54,770 bases of DNA. It comes from an uncultured Bacilli bacterium (GTDB taxonomy: Bacteria; Bacillota_I; Bacilli_A; RF39; UBA660). Under the pieces are notes generated by a model, which worked only from the letters and a program-made list of their open reading frames with translations, ran no database searches and had not been told where the DNA came from. The translations under genes and the position numbers were made by a program. The stretch covers positions 1 to 54,770 of the forward strand of contig CANQQR010000005.1 in NCBI GenBank assembly GCA_947626035.1, given 5' to 3'. Of the stretch, positions 24,700 through 33,346 are shown piece by piece. Each line of letters starts with the position of its first letter. Position 1 is the first letter of the stretch.

Positions 24700-25374
24700 T
24701 TAAAACTCACTTTCGTCTATTTTTTGACTAAGAGATATTTTTAAATTACCATTTTTTACTCTTAGTTCATCGATAAAATCTTTATTGTTTAAGTGTTCAT
24801 TAAATTTAATTTCATAAGTTATTTCAAATAAGCTACCCATATTAACTGTTTTTATGTTTCCTACTTTGTATTGTTTTAAATATTTTTTAAATATATCATC
24901 AAACATATGATTGTAGTCCATGTTATCTGGTACAGTTATTTTTAATATTCTTTCTGATTCGTCTTGATTAAATATACTAGTTTTAGAAAAAATAATCATT
25001 GCGGAAATAACTAAAATTGTTATTATTATTGCGAATGCAATATGGCCCATTCCTGTTGCAAGGCCTATAGTCATTGCAAAAAATACACTTAATATTTCTT
25101 TGGATGTTCCCGGCATGCTTCTAAAGCGCACGAGGCCAAAGGCACCTAAAATTGCTACTGAAGTTCCTAAATTACCATTTACCATGATTATTACTGATTG
25201 GACTAGTACTGGTAAAATAGACAAAGTTACCAAGAAGTTTTTACTGTATCTACTTGTTTTTTTATGAGCATATGATATGAGCAAGCCTAGTATTAATGAA
25301 ACTACTGAACAAATTAAAATTGATGCAAGTGATATGTTACTTGATACTGATTCTTGAAATATACTTTTTAACAT
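24700..25374 (-). CDS. DUF4956 membrane protein
   Basis: The 224-residue product has about four membrane segments in the first 145 residues, with the family hallmark GAFGLVRFRSMPGTSKEI between the second and third. A soluble ferredoxin-like C-terminal domain (about 150-224) lies in the cytoplasm. DUF4956 proteins regularly sit beside VTC-domain polymerases; a joint role in polymer synthesis or transfer is the usual guess. The start overlaps the VTC gene by seven bases. Confidence 0.85.
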   Translation of the reverse strand: MLKSIFQESVSSNISLASILICSVVSLILGLLISYAHKKTSRYSKNFLVTLSILPVLVQSVIIMVNGNLGTSVAILGAFGLVRFRSMPGTSKEILSVFFAMTIGLATGMGHIAFAIIITILVISAMIIFSKTSIFNQDESERILKITVPDNMDYNHMFDDIFKKYLKQYKVGNIKTVNMGSLFEITYEIKFNEHLNNKDFIDELRVKNGNLKISLSQKIDESEF

Positions 25375-26060
25375 AAGTCCGCCTCCAAATCTTTTGTGTA
25401 TATACTACCAATTTTTGAAAAAGATGTTGGGTATATTTTTAAGTCTGATAAGCTATTAACTAGCCATAGTGGTAAAGCTTCTTTATACTTTATTTCCATT
25501 ATGTAAGTGTTATCTTTAAAATAATATTCTCCTTGATCTCCTTCGTTTAGATTTAAATTATTTTTACGACTTCTTAATTTTTCATCTATAGTTATTCTCA
25601 ATTCTTTATTTTCTATTCCATGAAAACTTTTTCGGTCATAAGCCAAAAAATAAGCTGGTTTTAAATTGTAAAATTGAAATAAGTAATCTATTTCTTTCAT
25701 TATTTGATTTTGATGATTAAATTCTTTTGTTTTTAAATAATGATTGAATTCTTGTAAATTTATTTTTGTTCTTCTTTTTGTTACTGTTTGTTTATATTTA
25801 GTTTTGATTTCTAAAAATACATCACTTGTTATTGATGGTACGTTATAGCTTCTAAGTCTTACTTTTTGTTTAAATAATGGCTTTTCTAGTGAATTAATTA
25901 TCATGTCTTTGTTTTCGTTGTCAAAATAAAGGTTGCAAATAATAGCTGAATAAAATTTGTCTTTTTCTATATGTTTTCTTATTTGTTCAAAAAGTTTTGT
26001 ATATTGTGTTTTGTTTATTAAATATTTCTGTTCAATTCTATTGAAATTACTTTCATACAT
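25368..26060 (-). CDS. VTC-domain polyphosphate polymerase-like protein
   Basis: The 230-residue product is a VTC (triphosphate tunnel) domain. Tunnel residues are visible: RIEQKYLI near 8, VRLRSY near 68, FLEIKTK near 83, TKRRTK near 95, AYDRKSF near 141, LRITIDEKL near 155 and YIMEIKYK near 188. The basic and acidic residues needed for nucleotide and metal binding appear intact, so polyphosphate or a related phosphate polymer may be made. It has no membrane segment and probably works with the DUF4956 partner at the membrane. AAGGAAACAAAAAA precedes the ATG. First gene of the operon under the shared regulator site. Confidence 0.85.
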   Translation of the reverse strand: MYESNFNRIEQKYLINKTQYTKLFEQIRKHIEKDKFYSAIICNLYFDNENKDMIINSLEKPLFKQKVRLRSYNVPSITSDVFLEIKTKYKQTVTKRRTKINLQEFNHYLKTKEFNHQNQIMKEIDYLFQFYNLKPAYFLAYDRKSFHGIENKELRITIDEKLRSRKNNLNLNEGDQGEYYFKDNTYIMEIKYKEALPLWLVNSLSDLKIYPTSFSKIGSIYTKDLEADLC

Positions 26061-26154
26061 TTTTTTGTTTCCTTTCTTATATTTATGTTTTTTCTTAGTT
26101 TATGTTTTTTTAATTTTTGTTTTTAGTAATACTAATCACCTCTTACTACCATAG

Positions 26155-26187
26155 ATTATATTCTTTAAATATTAAAGGAATATTAAA
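26155..26187 (-). promoter_or_regulatory. Response-regulator operator and -10 box, VTC operon
   Basis: TTTAAT at 26187-26182 and 26176-26171, 10 bases, then a perfect TATAAT (26160-26155) on the minus strand. The upstream repeat unit overlaps the T run of the kinase-gene terminator. Confidence 0.75.
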
Positions 26188-26213
26188 AAACATTAACTTT
26201 TTTTGTTAATGTT
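26184..26213 (-). terminator. Intrinsic terminator after the histidine kinase gene
   Basis: AACATTAAC (26213-26205) and GTTAATGTT (26197-26189) form a perfect 9-bp stem followed by T. Confidence 0.85.
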
Positions 26214-27435
26214 CATTTATTTTAAGTTTAACTTCAAATGTGGTGTAGCCATCTTTTGAATAGGCTTTTATGTTACCATTATGGGATGATACGATATTTT
26301 TAGCGATTGCTAGGCCTAGGCCATATCTTCCACTTTTACGGTTATGACTTTTGTCATTTCGATAGAATCTTTCAAATATTTTTTCACATTCGTCTGCTTC
26401 TAAAGGGTCGCCTTTATTGATTACTTCTAATTTTATTTCAGATTTATTATTTGTAAGGTTTACCACAATTTTACTGTTTTTTGTTCCGTGACTTATTGCA
26501 TTGTCGATTAAGATAGATACTAGTTCGTCTATGCTTTCTTTGTGACAAAGAATATTTATTTTTTCTGTAATATTTGTTTCTATGGTTATGTTTTTTTCGT
26601 ATGCTAAGCTTTCAAATGTTAGTGCTCTTTTTTCTACTATCATAGAAATGTTGTTTTTGCTAAAATTTTCTTTTTTTAAATATTCAGTTTTAGATAAGTC
26701 AAGTAGTCTTGTTATTAAGTTACTCATTCTATCGGATTCGCTTTTTAAGTTGTTAATCCATTTTTCATTTTTCTTGTTCACATCTAAGCAATCAATACTT
26801 GCCATCATAACTGCGAGTGGTGTTTTTAGTTCATGAGAAGCGTTAGCTACGAATTCTTTTTCTCTATTAAAGCTTTCAAGAACTGGTTTTGTAATCCATT
26901 CTGTTATTTTTTTAGAAATGATGTAGATTATTAATTCGCCGATGCTTATTAATAATAAGGAGATTACAAGGTTAGTGAGTAACATGTTTCTAGTATTAGT
27001 TATGTTTATAATTGTTAAGGAATTACTTTTTTCATAATTATAGGCGTATTTATTCCAGTATAAGCATCCGATTTTTATTTTACTTTTGTTATTACTAGAA
27101 ATAATGTTTTGTACTTTAGTTATAATTTCATCACTGATATTGTTATCACTGTGGCTTATTTTATCAATAATATCGTTATTTTCATTTAAGATGAATGTAT
27201 AGACCTCGTAATCCATGACTTTTCTATTGTGAAGATCGTCGTTTATTGGTTTCATTTCTTTGTCAAATGGTTCGTGTTTTTGAATAATTAAGTTTTTCAT
27301 TCTTGTTAGATTGTTTAATATTCCAGTATATTCTCTTTGGTATGTTTGGAGATTAAAGAAAGCAGCAAAAATAAATGCAAATAAAGAGATTATTATAAAT
27401 ATTGTAAAAAATGTTTTTTTCTTTAAATTTTCCAT
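26206..27435 (-). CDS. Sensor histidine kinase
   Basis: The 409-residue product has membrane segments at about 8-28 and 151-174 enclosing an outer sensor domain of about 120 residues. A HisKA domain follows with H201 in ANASHELKTPLAV, then a HATPase domain with an N box (SILIDNAISHG), YRNDKSHNRKSGRYGLGLAIAK and a G box. No clear HAMP domain is seen. The gene follows its response regulator by three bases. The signal is unknown; the targets next door (protease, polymer synthesis, ABC exporter) suggest envelope state or phosphate. Confidence 0.92.
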   Translation of the reverse strand: MENLKKKTFFTIFIIISLFAFIFAAFFNLQTYQREYTGILNNLTRMKNLIIQKHEPFDKEMKPINDDLHNRKVMDYEVYTFILNENNDIIDKISHSDNNISDEIITKVQNIISSNNKSKIKIGCLYWNKYAYNYEKSNSLTIINITNTRNMLLTNLVISLLLISIGELIIYIISKKITEWITKPVLESFNREKEFVANASHELKTPLAVMMASIDCLDVNKKNEKWINNLKSESDRMSNLITRLLDLSKTEYLKKENFSKNNISMIVEKRALTFESLAYEKNITIETNITEKINILCHKESIDELVSILIDNAISHGTKNSKIVVNLTNNKSEIKLEVINKGDPLEADECEKIFERFYRNDKSHNRKSGRYGLGLAIAKNIVSSHNGNIKAYSKDGYTTFEVKLKINEH

Positions 27436-27438
27436 AAT

Positions 27439-28116
27439 CTAGTCCTCCATTTTGTAACCTAAGTTGCGGACTGCTTTGATGTTTACTTTTGACCCGATTA
27501 TTTTTATTTTTTTTCTTAAAAATGATAAGTATGCTTCTAAATTATTGGATTCATAATCAGTGTCTATTCCCCAAACTTTGTCATAGATTTGTTCTTTTGA
27601 TATAATTTGTTTTTTATTATTCATAAGATATTCAAGTAGTAAGAATTCTCTATAAGGAATATTTATTGATTCATTTGTGTTTTTACAAGTTAGAGTGGAA
27701 GTTCTTATGTTTAATGATAAATCACTATATTCTAGTGTGTCTTTGATTTTGCTTTTACCTTTATTCCTTAATTGGACGTTTACTCGAGCGATTAATTCTT
27801 CTATGTGAAATGGTTTTGTTACATAGTCGTCAGCTCCAGCACCAAATCCTTTTAGTTTGTCGTCTAGTTCAGATTTAGCCGTGAGCATAATGACTTTAGC
27901 GTTTATATCGTTTTCTTTTATTTCTTTTAGTATGTCTAAGCCATTTATTTTAGGTAACATTATGTCAAGTATGATTAAATCATATATATTAGAGTTAGCA
28001 TTATATAATCCATCTTCGCCATTGTAACTTATATCAACTTCATATTTTTCGTGACGTAGTTTAGTTGCAATAATATCTGCAATTGTTTCTTCATCTTCAA
28101 CGACTAATATTCTCAT
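27439..28116 (-). CDS. OmpR/PhoB-family response regulator
   Basis: The 225-residue product has a receiver domain with acidic pocket E7-D8, phospho-acceptor D51 (LILDIMLP), conserved Thr in MLTAKS and Lys in YVTKPF. A winged-helix DNA-binding domain follows (about 130-225, IPYREFLLLEYLMNN, VWGIDTDYESNNLEAYLSFLRKK). OmpR/PhoB proteins bind direct repeats with an 11-base period, and such repeats lie before this gene and three neighbouring operons, so positive autoregulation is likely. AAGGAGGTAAATAAA precedes the ATG. Confidence 0.93.
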   Translation of the reverse strand: MRILVVEDEETIADIIATKLRHEKYEVDISYNGEDGLYNANSNIYDLIILDIMLPKINGLDILKEIKENDINAKVIMLTAKSELDDKLKGFGAGADDYVTKPFHIEELIARVNVQLRNKGKSKIKDTLEYSDLSLNIRTSTLTCKNTNESINIPYREFLLLEYLMNNKKQIISKEQIYDKVWGIDTDYESNNLEAYLSFLRKKIKIIGSKVNIKAVRNLGYKMED

Positions 28117-28166
28117 TTTATTTACCTCCTTGTCTGTGTATAAGTTGTGAATGTTTTGTAAATTTA

Positions 28167-28199
28167 AGTGTACATTATGAAAGTTAAAGAAAGATTAAA
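28167..28199 (-). promoter_or_regulatory. Response-regulator operator and -10 box, two-component operon
   Basis: TTTAAT (28199-28194) and TTTAAC (28188-28183) with an 11-base period, 10 bases, then TACACT (28172-28167), a weaker -10. The geometry equals the other three sites and implies autoregulation. Confidence 0.65.
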
Positions 28200-28228
28200 A
28201 ATGTTAAATTATTGTTAGTTTTTTTCTT

Positions 28229-28696
28229 TTATTTTATAATTAAATATTTATGTTTAAGGTACTCAATGAACTTTATTAAATCTTCATATTTAATTGATAT
28301 TGTTTTTGTGTTTGTATTTGGATGTACTAATAACTTTTTATTTTCTAATTCTTTGTCTATGAGTATTGTAACTAAGTTTTCATTATCGTTTATAATGCCT
28401 AGGGGACTTACACTTCCTAAATCAAGGTTTAATACGTTTTTAAGTTCTTCGATATTTGCAAATGAAAGATGGCTTTTATTAACTGATTTACTAATCTTTT
28501 TTATATCTGCTTTTTTATTATCTTCTATCATGAAAATAAAATATTTACCTTTTTTATCAGTAAGAAATAAGTTTTTACACGCTAGTCCATCTATACTTTT
28601 TTTTATAAATTGTGCTTCTTTAATAGTATAAATTGGAATGTGACTTTTTTCTTCAAATTTAATATTGAGTTTATTTAAAGTTTCATATAAGTCCAT
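28229..28696 (-). CDS. YbaK/ProX-type aminoacyl-tRNA deacylase
   Basis: The 155-residue stand-alone editing domain matches the YbaK/ProX family: KNLFLTDKKGKYFIFMIEDNKKADIKKI contains the invariant Lys region, and LGSVSPLGIINDNEN is the substrate-loop signature of ProX/PrdX proteins. It would hydrolyse mischarged Ala-tRNAPro or a similar tRNA in the cytoplasm. It follows the XRE/DUF2975 gene by 46 bases with its own AAAGGAGGT site and is likely in the same operon. Confidence 0.85.
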   Translation of the reverse strand: MDLYETLNKLNIKFEEKSHIPIYTIKEAQFIKKSIDGLACKNLFLTDKKGKYFIFMIEDNKKADIKKISKSVNKSHLSFANIEELKNVLNLDLGSVSPLGIINDNENLVTILIDKELENKKLLVHPNTNTKTISIKYEDLIKFIEYLKHKYLIIK

Positions 28697-28742
28697 TAGA
28701 AGTTACCTCCTTTATAGTTTTTACTTATCTTCTTTGGTTTTT

Positions 28743-29663
28743 TTATTCATTGCTAGTGCCATACATTTTGCCTTTAGTTTCAAGTCCTAATAGTCTTCCA
28801 TATTCAAATATATATGATAAACTAAATAGGAATAATATTTCTACTAAATCATAAGTTTCAAATTCTATGTTTAAATCTGAGTTTAATAATAATTCGAATA
28901 TACCGCCACCTATATTATTCATTATGATTATTATTATCATTTTCCAAGCAATTTTCTTTATTAAGATTACGTTTTCTAGAGTAAATGGTGTTTCTCCTTT
29001 ATTGATATTGTCAAATAGATTTTCTAAGTGTTTAAATATTATTGATGTTAAAATGATTGTTACTAAAAGAACGGAAAAACCTGTTTCGATATAACCTATT
29101 ATTTTTGCTTTGCTGTTTTTTTCAAATATAGATATTACTTTGGTGTTTAAAAATTCTTTATCAGCGTCTGCTAAAACAAATGCACCAATTTTTAGAACTA
29201 TTTTGTCGTTTTCTTCTGATAGATTGATATTATGATTTGGTAGATTTAATGTTAAGTTATTATCTTTTATTACTACTTTGGATGTTAAATAAGGGGTAGT
29301 TAATAAAATTAGACAAATAAAGGGAATTGCAATATAGCAGAATATTCTTCCTATTTTAGATATTATAGAAATGATTTTGCTTAGAAATTTCATTTTCTTT
29401 TGTTCTTCTTTTTTTAAGCTTACAACTTTGGTTTTAACTTCATTTCCAAGTGAATCGATATCAATTATTCTATCGTTTACTAAATCATTTATTTTGCAGT
29501 GAAAAATTTTACATAGTTCTAATAAATTATTCATTGTTGGGTAAGCATCTCCTGTTTCCCATTTACTTATGGATTGTCTAGATACTTTTACTTTTTCTGC
29601 TAAGTCTTCTTGTGATAGTTTTTTTAAAATTCTAATTTTTTTCAAATTATCTCCAAATTTCAT
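28743..29663 (-). CDS. XRE regulator fused to a DUF2975-like membrane domain
   Basis: The 306-residue product begins with an XRE helix-turn-helix (residues 1-65, QEDLAEKVKVSRQSISKWETG). After a linker come about four membrane segments with a GETPFTLENVILIKKIAWKM loop typical of DUF2975. The protein is thus a membrane-tethered DNA-binding regulator. An inverted repeat over its own promoter (29678-29703) suggests autorepression. GGAGGTACTCTAA precedes the ATG. Confidence 0.8.
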   Translation of the reverse strand: MKFGDNLKKIRILKKLSQEDLAEKVKVSRQSISKWETGDAYPTMNNLLELCKIFHCKINDLVNDRIIDIDSLGNEVKTKVVSLKKEEQKKMKFLSKIISIISKIGRIFCYIAIPFICLILLTTPYLTSKVVIKDNNLTLNLPNHNINLSEENDKIVLKIGAFVLADADKEFLNTKVISIFEKNSKAKIIGYIETGFSVLLVTIILTSIIFKHLENLFDNINKGETPFTLENVILIKKIAWKMIIIIIMNNIGGGIFELLLNSDLNIEFETYDLVEILFLFSLSYIFEYGRLLGLETKGKMYGTSNE

Positions 29664-29677
29664 TTAGAGTACCTCCT

Positions 29678-29703
29678 TTTCACAATAAATTATATATGTG
29701 AAA
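29678..29703 (-). promoter_or_regulatory. Operator palindrome and -10 box of the XRE/DUF2975 gene
   Basis: TTTCACA and TGTGAAA arms (29703-29697 and 29684-29678) are separated by 12 bases that hold a TATAAT-like box. A dimeric helix-turn-helix protein bound here would block RNA polymerase. Confidence 0.6.
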
Positions 29704-29795
29704 GTATTTTTAAACTATCAACTTTTAGTTGCGTTTGGATTTTGTATCAATTATTTAGTTTCCATATTTTATCTTTGCAAAAATAATGCTTGAGT

Positions 29796-30560
29796 TTAGT
29801 ATTTTTCTAATATTTTATTTAGTGATTCTTCGTCTAGTTTTGTTAAATTATAATTTTTTCCATTTATTTCAATTTCAAAATAATTACCTGGATTATATAA
29901 TATTTTAGCTATACTATCATTTTCGTCAAATAGTTCTAATTCATATAAGGGAGATGGTAATGTTGTTGCGCCAGTCCATACTTTTGAATTATTTATTAAT
30001 ATTAATAATTCATTTATTTCCTTTTCTTTTGTAATTGATTTATGATTTTTAATTTGTATAGTTTTAGTTTTAGATATAGTATCTTTTATTATATTTGGTA
30101 ATTCTATTATTCCTTCTTTTTGTAAGGTAAATGTTCCAAAATTATTATCACAATTCATAACAGCTAGTAAGTTTTTTTCTTCGCCTAATTCACAAGTTAT
30201 TTTATTATTATTTTCATTATCTGGTGTTAATATTATTTTATTATTTTCAGTAATTGTGAATTCTCCTTTTATTTGTTTATCATTTTCAAAAAAAGCAAAT
30301 TTATTTTTTCCAGTACCATGGAAGTTAATGAATGCATCTTTAATAAATTCATATTCGCCTTCGTTATTTATTTTAGATAAAAGCCATGCGGTTTGTGTTG
30401 TTTTTAGTAATTCTATGGTATCGCCACACATACAGCCTTTACAGCATTCTTCCATATTGTTTTGTGTTTCATTTTCATTATCTTTAATTTTATTTTTACA
30501 TCCTGTAATGCATAAAACTATACTTATACAGAAAATAATATTTAATATTGTTTTTTTCAC
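29796..30560 (-). CDS. Lipoprotein with N-terminal cysteine cluster
   Basis: The 254-residue product has a lipoprotein signal with lipobox CITGC (Cys 21). A linker rich in Asn, Glu and Lys is followed by an unusual CCKGCMCG cluster near residue 39 that could bind metal. Two beta-rich parts follow, the first like META/lipocalin-style small barrels (WLLSKINNEGEYEF ... GTFTLQKEG). Function unknown. It is the last gene of a three-gene run with the cyclophilin-like and metallo-hydrolase genes, 15 bases after the former. Confidence 0.7.
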   Translation of the reverse strand: MKKTILNIIFCISIVLCITGCKNKIKDNENETQNNMEECCKGCMCGDTIELLKTTQTAWLLSKINNEGEYEFIKDAFINFHGTGKNKFAFFENDKQIKGEFTITENNKIILTPDNENNNKITCELGEEKNLLAVMNCDNNFGTFTLQKEGIIELPNIIKDTISKTKTIQIKNHKSITKEKEINELLILINNSKVWTGATTLPSPLYELELFDENDSIAKILYNPGNYFEIEINGKNYNLTKLDEESLNKILEKY

Positions 30561-30575
30561 TTTAAATTTTCCTTT

Positions 30576-31181
30576 CTATTTTTCAAATTTTATAGTTATG
30601 TCACTAGAGTCTAATTCAGGTAAGTTATCAATGTGGCCTATTTTAGTGTAATTATAGTTTGTGTCAAATGATTTATAGAAGATTACTAAGCAATTGTTAC
30701 CGTATAACATTATATCTCCAGTTTGAATGTGTTTAGGGTTTGTTTCATTTGTTGGTAGTGTTTTAGAGATGTAAATATATTTTTCGTTTCCATTTAGTTC
30801 TTTCATTTCAAATTCTTGTGGTAACAGGTTTATAAGGGCTTTTGCTGTTTCATTGTTTTCAAGTTTTCCAATGTATTTTTTTCCATTTATAGTTATATTA
30901 ATATTTGTAATGTTTTCCATAATTTCGTCTTCTTTCTTTTTTATATTAGTAGGACACGCGTATTTTGTTTTTTTCCATGTTGTTATTTTTTCTTCATTAT
31001 TACAGTGATAGTGATTTACTAATAGTCCTAAGTCAATATAGTCAGTATTTCCTCCATCTAAATTTTTTCTTATTTTTATTATTGGGCTGTTATTTAGTAT
31101 TTTTGCTTGTAATGTGTCAAGTGTTATTATGGTAAGTATTATTCCTAAAATGATTAAAGTTATTTTTAGGCCTTTTTTCAT
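30576..31181 (-). CDS. Membrane-anchored cyclophilin-like-fold protein
   Basis: The 201-residue product has one N-terminal membrane segment (about 4-24) and a C-terminal half of the cyclophilin-like type (Cyclophil_like2): NITINGKKYIGKLENNETAKALINLLP, then a strand with MKELNGNEKYIYISK, then GDIMLYGNNCLVIFYKSF. That family binds small ligands and need not be an isomerase. ATG at 31181 is chosen for GGAGGAACT directly before it; a start at 31214 would overlap the upstream gene. Confidence 0.75.
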   Translation of the reverse strand: MKKGLKITLIILGIILTIITLDTLQAKILNNSPIIKIRKNLDGGNTDYIDLGLLVNHYHCNNEEKITTWKKTKYACPTNIKKKEDEIMENITNINITINGKKYIGKLENNETAKALINLLPQEFEMKELNGNEKYIYISKTLPTNETNPKHIQTGDIMLYGNNCLVIFYKSFDTNYNYTKIGHIDNLPELDSSDITIKFEK

Positions 31182-31195
31182 AGTTCCTCCGTTTT

Positions 31196-32071
31196 TTATT
31201 TTACTTGTTTCCATAGCATTTTGTTTTCTTTAAATTCATAGCTTAGTTTGTTTTCGTCATTTAAATATGATAAATATGATTTTATAGTACTTCCTACTAA
31301 GACGTATTGGTTTATATTCATTGTTAGGTTATATTCGTCAAAAATGTATTTTAAGATGTCTTCAAATGTGGCGCTGGGTTCACATTTTTTATATATTTTA
31401 TTAGAGATTTCTTCTATTTTATTTTTGTTAAGTTTTATTAAATTAGAGATATCAGTAGTGGCTTCACAATGTGATGGTATGTAAAGTTTTCCTTTTAATG
31501 TTGTTAGGTAGTCTAAAGTATTAAGATATTCTTTTACATCATATATAAAGAATAGGTGGTATTTAGTTATAGTTTCTTGGCTAAATAGAGAGTCTGCTAA
31601 AAAATATATGTTATCACTTGTTTTAATTCCTATCATATCAAGGAAATGGCCTTTTAAAGAGAAATATTCTAATCCGTTTGGAAGATTATTGTTTATTAAT
31701 GTTACTTTTGATTCTTTTGCTAATAGAAATTTATTTTTTATATCTTTAAATGGGTATGCACCATAGAGGAAAGAGGGTTCTAGTATTGGGTATTCTGTGA
31801 ATGCTTTTTCTATGTTGTTTGCAAGTATGATACAGTTAGTTCTATCTTGTATTAGTTTGTTTCCTCCTATGTGATCTGCGTTAGAGTGGGTGGTTATTAT
31901 TCCTTTAATTTTCCATCCTTGTTCGTCAATTATTTTTAATATTTTCTTTCCTGCTTCTAAGTCATTTCCTGTATCAATTAAATATATGTTTTCGTTGTCT
32001 ATTTTGTATATGCCAATATTAGTTGCATTTTTTATGTAGTATGTTTTTTCGCCAACTTGTATTAGTTCCAT
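31196..32071 (-). CDS. Metallo-beta-lactamase-fold hydrolase
   Basis: The 291-residue product has the MBL zinc signature THSNADHIGGN near residue 60 (the first histidine position, the Asp-His pair), with later ligands in LKGHFLDMIG near 139, ADSLF near 158 and PSHCEA near 202. It is cytoplasmic, with a helical C-terminal extension. The substrate is unknown; glyoxalase-II-like thioester hydrolysis is one option. It heads the operon running to 29796. Confidence 0.8.
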   Translation of the reverse strand: MELIQVGEKTYYIKNATNIGIYKIDNENIYLIDTGNDLEAGKKILKIIDEQGWKIKGIITTHSNADHIGGNKLIQDRTNCIILANNIEKAFTEYPILEPSFLYGAYPFKDIKNKFLLAKESKVTLINNNLPNGLEYFSLKGHFLDMIGIKTSDNIYFLADSLFSQETITKYHLFFIYDVKEYLNTLDYLTTLKGKLYIPSHCEATTDISNLIKLNKNKIEEISNKIYKKCEPSATFEDILKYIFDEYNLTMNINQYVLVGSTIKSYLSYLNDENKLSYEFKENKMLWKQVK

Positions 32072-32123
32072 ATTAGGCTCCTTTCATTAGTTTTTTGGTG
32101 TTTCTTTTTTTAAATTATAACAT

Positions 32124-32152
32124 GAAAAAAGCAAACTTGATATAGTTTACTT
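32124..32152 (-). terminator. Intrinsic terminator after the XRE gene at 32173
   Basis: AAGTAAACT (32152-32144) pairs with AGTTTGCTT (32137-32129), one U-G pair, then six T. Confidence 0.85.
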
Positions 32153-32172
32153 AATATTGTTTTGTTTAATTT

Positions 32173-32679
32173 TTAAGATAATATGAATGCTATGGTGTTA
32201 CAAATGACAGCAATAAAGAAAAGTATTCCCGCGGTTAAGTCACTTTTGTCTTTTCTTATTTTGTAACGACTTAGAAAAGTTATAGAGTTATAAGCACATA
32301 ATAGACTTACTATAGATATTAAAGAAGTGTTTTTAAGAAATGAAATTAGCATTAGTATGATGGAAAATAGGACCATACCAATTATTCCGTATTTCATAGA
32401 TTTTAAATTTGCTAGTTCTGTTAATTTGATAATATTTTCTTCACTCTTTTTTTCTATGTCTTTGCTTTCGATGTTTTCGCCAGCTAATATATCATTTATG
32501 CTTACGTCTAATATTTTACTAAGGGGCTTTAGTAAGGACATATCCATTAGACATAGTCCTCTTTCCCATTTACTTACAGCATTTTTAGTGATTCCTAATT
32601 TTTCTGCTAGTTCTTCTTGTGTTAAGTCTTTTGCTTTTCTTTGTTTAGCGATAAATTTTCCAATTTTTTCTTGATCCAT
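32173..32679 (-). CDS. XRE regulator with C-terminal membrane segments
   Basis: The 168-residue product has an N-terminal XRE domain (MDQEKIGKFIAKQRKAKDLT, QEELAEKLGITKNAVSKWERG) and three hydrophobic segments in the last 75 residues. Its N terminus is closely alike to those at 34167 and 46619, so these are paralogues. GAAAGGAGCAAAAC precedes the ATG. It stands alone with its own terminator. Target unknown. Confidence 0.85.
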   Translation of the reverse strand: MDQEKIGKFIAKQRKAKDLTQEELAEKLGITKNAVSKWERGLCLMDMSLLKPLSKILDVSINDILAGENIESKDIEKKSEENIIKLTELANLKSMKYGIIGMVLFSIILMLISFLKNTSLISIVSLLCAYNSITFLSRYKIRKDKSDLTAGILFFIAVICNTIAFILS

Positions 32680-32751
32680 GTTTTGCTCCTTTCAAGAAGA
32701 ACTATAATACTTTAGTAATAGTTTTTAAACATACCAAAGGTTTACTTTTTA

Positions 32752-33303
32752 TTATTTAAGTTTTAGACCATCTTTAAATGCGTCTCCAACTCTTTTTGTA
32801 ACTTGGTAATAACCATGAGTGTATGGGTCAAATGCTATTGCTGATACTTTTTCTATATCTATAGTGTCATTAGTCATTACTTGTTCGTCTACTGATGTGT
32901 TTACAACTTTACCTATTAGGCCTTTGTCAGTATATTCTATAAATTCACATTCTAGACATATTGGAAATTCGTTAATGATTGGTGCATCTACTTTTTCAGA
33001 TTTTGTTATAGTTAGTCCACTTTTTTCAAATTTATTAGGTGTGTTGTTTCCTGATACCATTCCAAAATAATCTGCTTCTGTTACGTGGCGACTATCTGCG
33101 ATGCTTATTGTGAATGCTTTTCTTTCTTTAATGTTTTTTACTGTTTTGTGTGTTTCAGTTAAGTTTAGAATTACTTCATCTCTTTCTAGCATTGTTCCCC
33201 ATGCTGCGTTCATGACATTAACAGTTCCGTCTTCGTTGTAAGTTGCTATCATTAAGACTGGCATTGGGAATATTCCTTCAGTTATTTTAATATTTTTTCT
33301 CAT
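32752..33303 (-). CDS. Flavin reductase-like FMN-binding protein
   Basis: The 183-residue product is a flavoredoxin/flavin-reductase-like split barrel: FPMPVLMIATYNEDGTVNVMNAAWGTML at the start, KNIKERKAFTISI near 58, ADYFGMVSGNNTPNKFEKSGLT near 80 and CLECEF near 116. It binds FMN and passes electrons in anaerobes. AAAGGAGGACGATATATT precedes the ATG. Monocistronic. Confidence 0.85.
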   Translation of the reverse strand: MRKNIKITEGIFPMPVLMIATYNEDGTVNVMNAAWGTMLERDEVILNLTETHKTVKNIKERKAFTISIADSRHVTEADYFGMVSGNNTPNKFEKSGLTITKSEKVDAPIINEFPICLECEFIEYTDKGLIGKVVNTSVDEQVMTNDTIDIEKVSAIAFDPYTHGYYQVTKRVGDAFKDGLKLK

Positions 33304-33346
33304 AATATATCGTCCTCCTTTATTATTATATCATATGTAATTTTGT

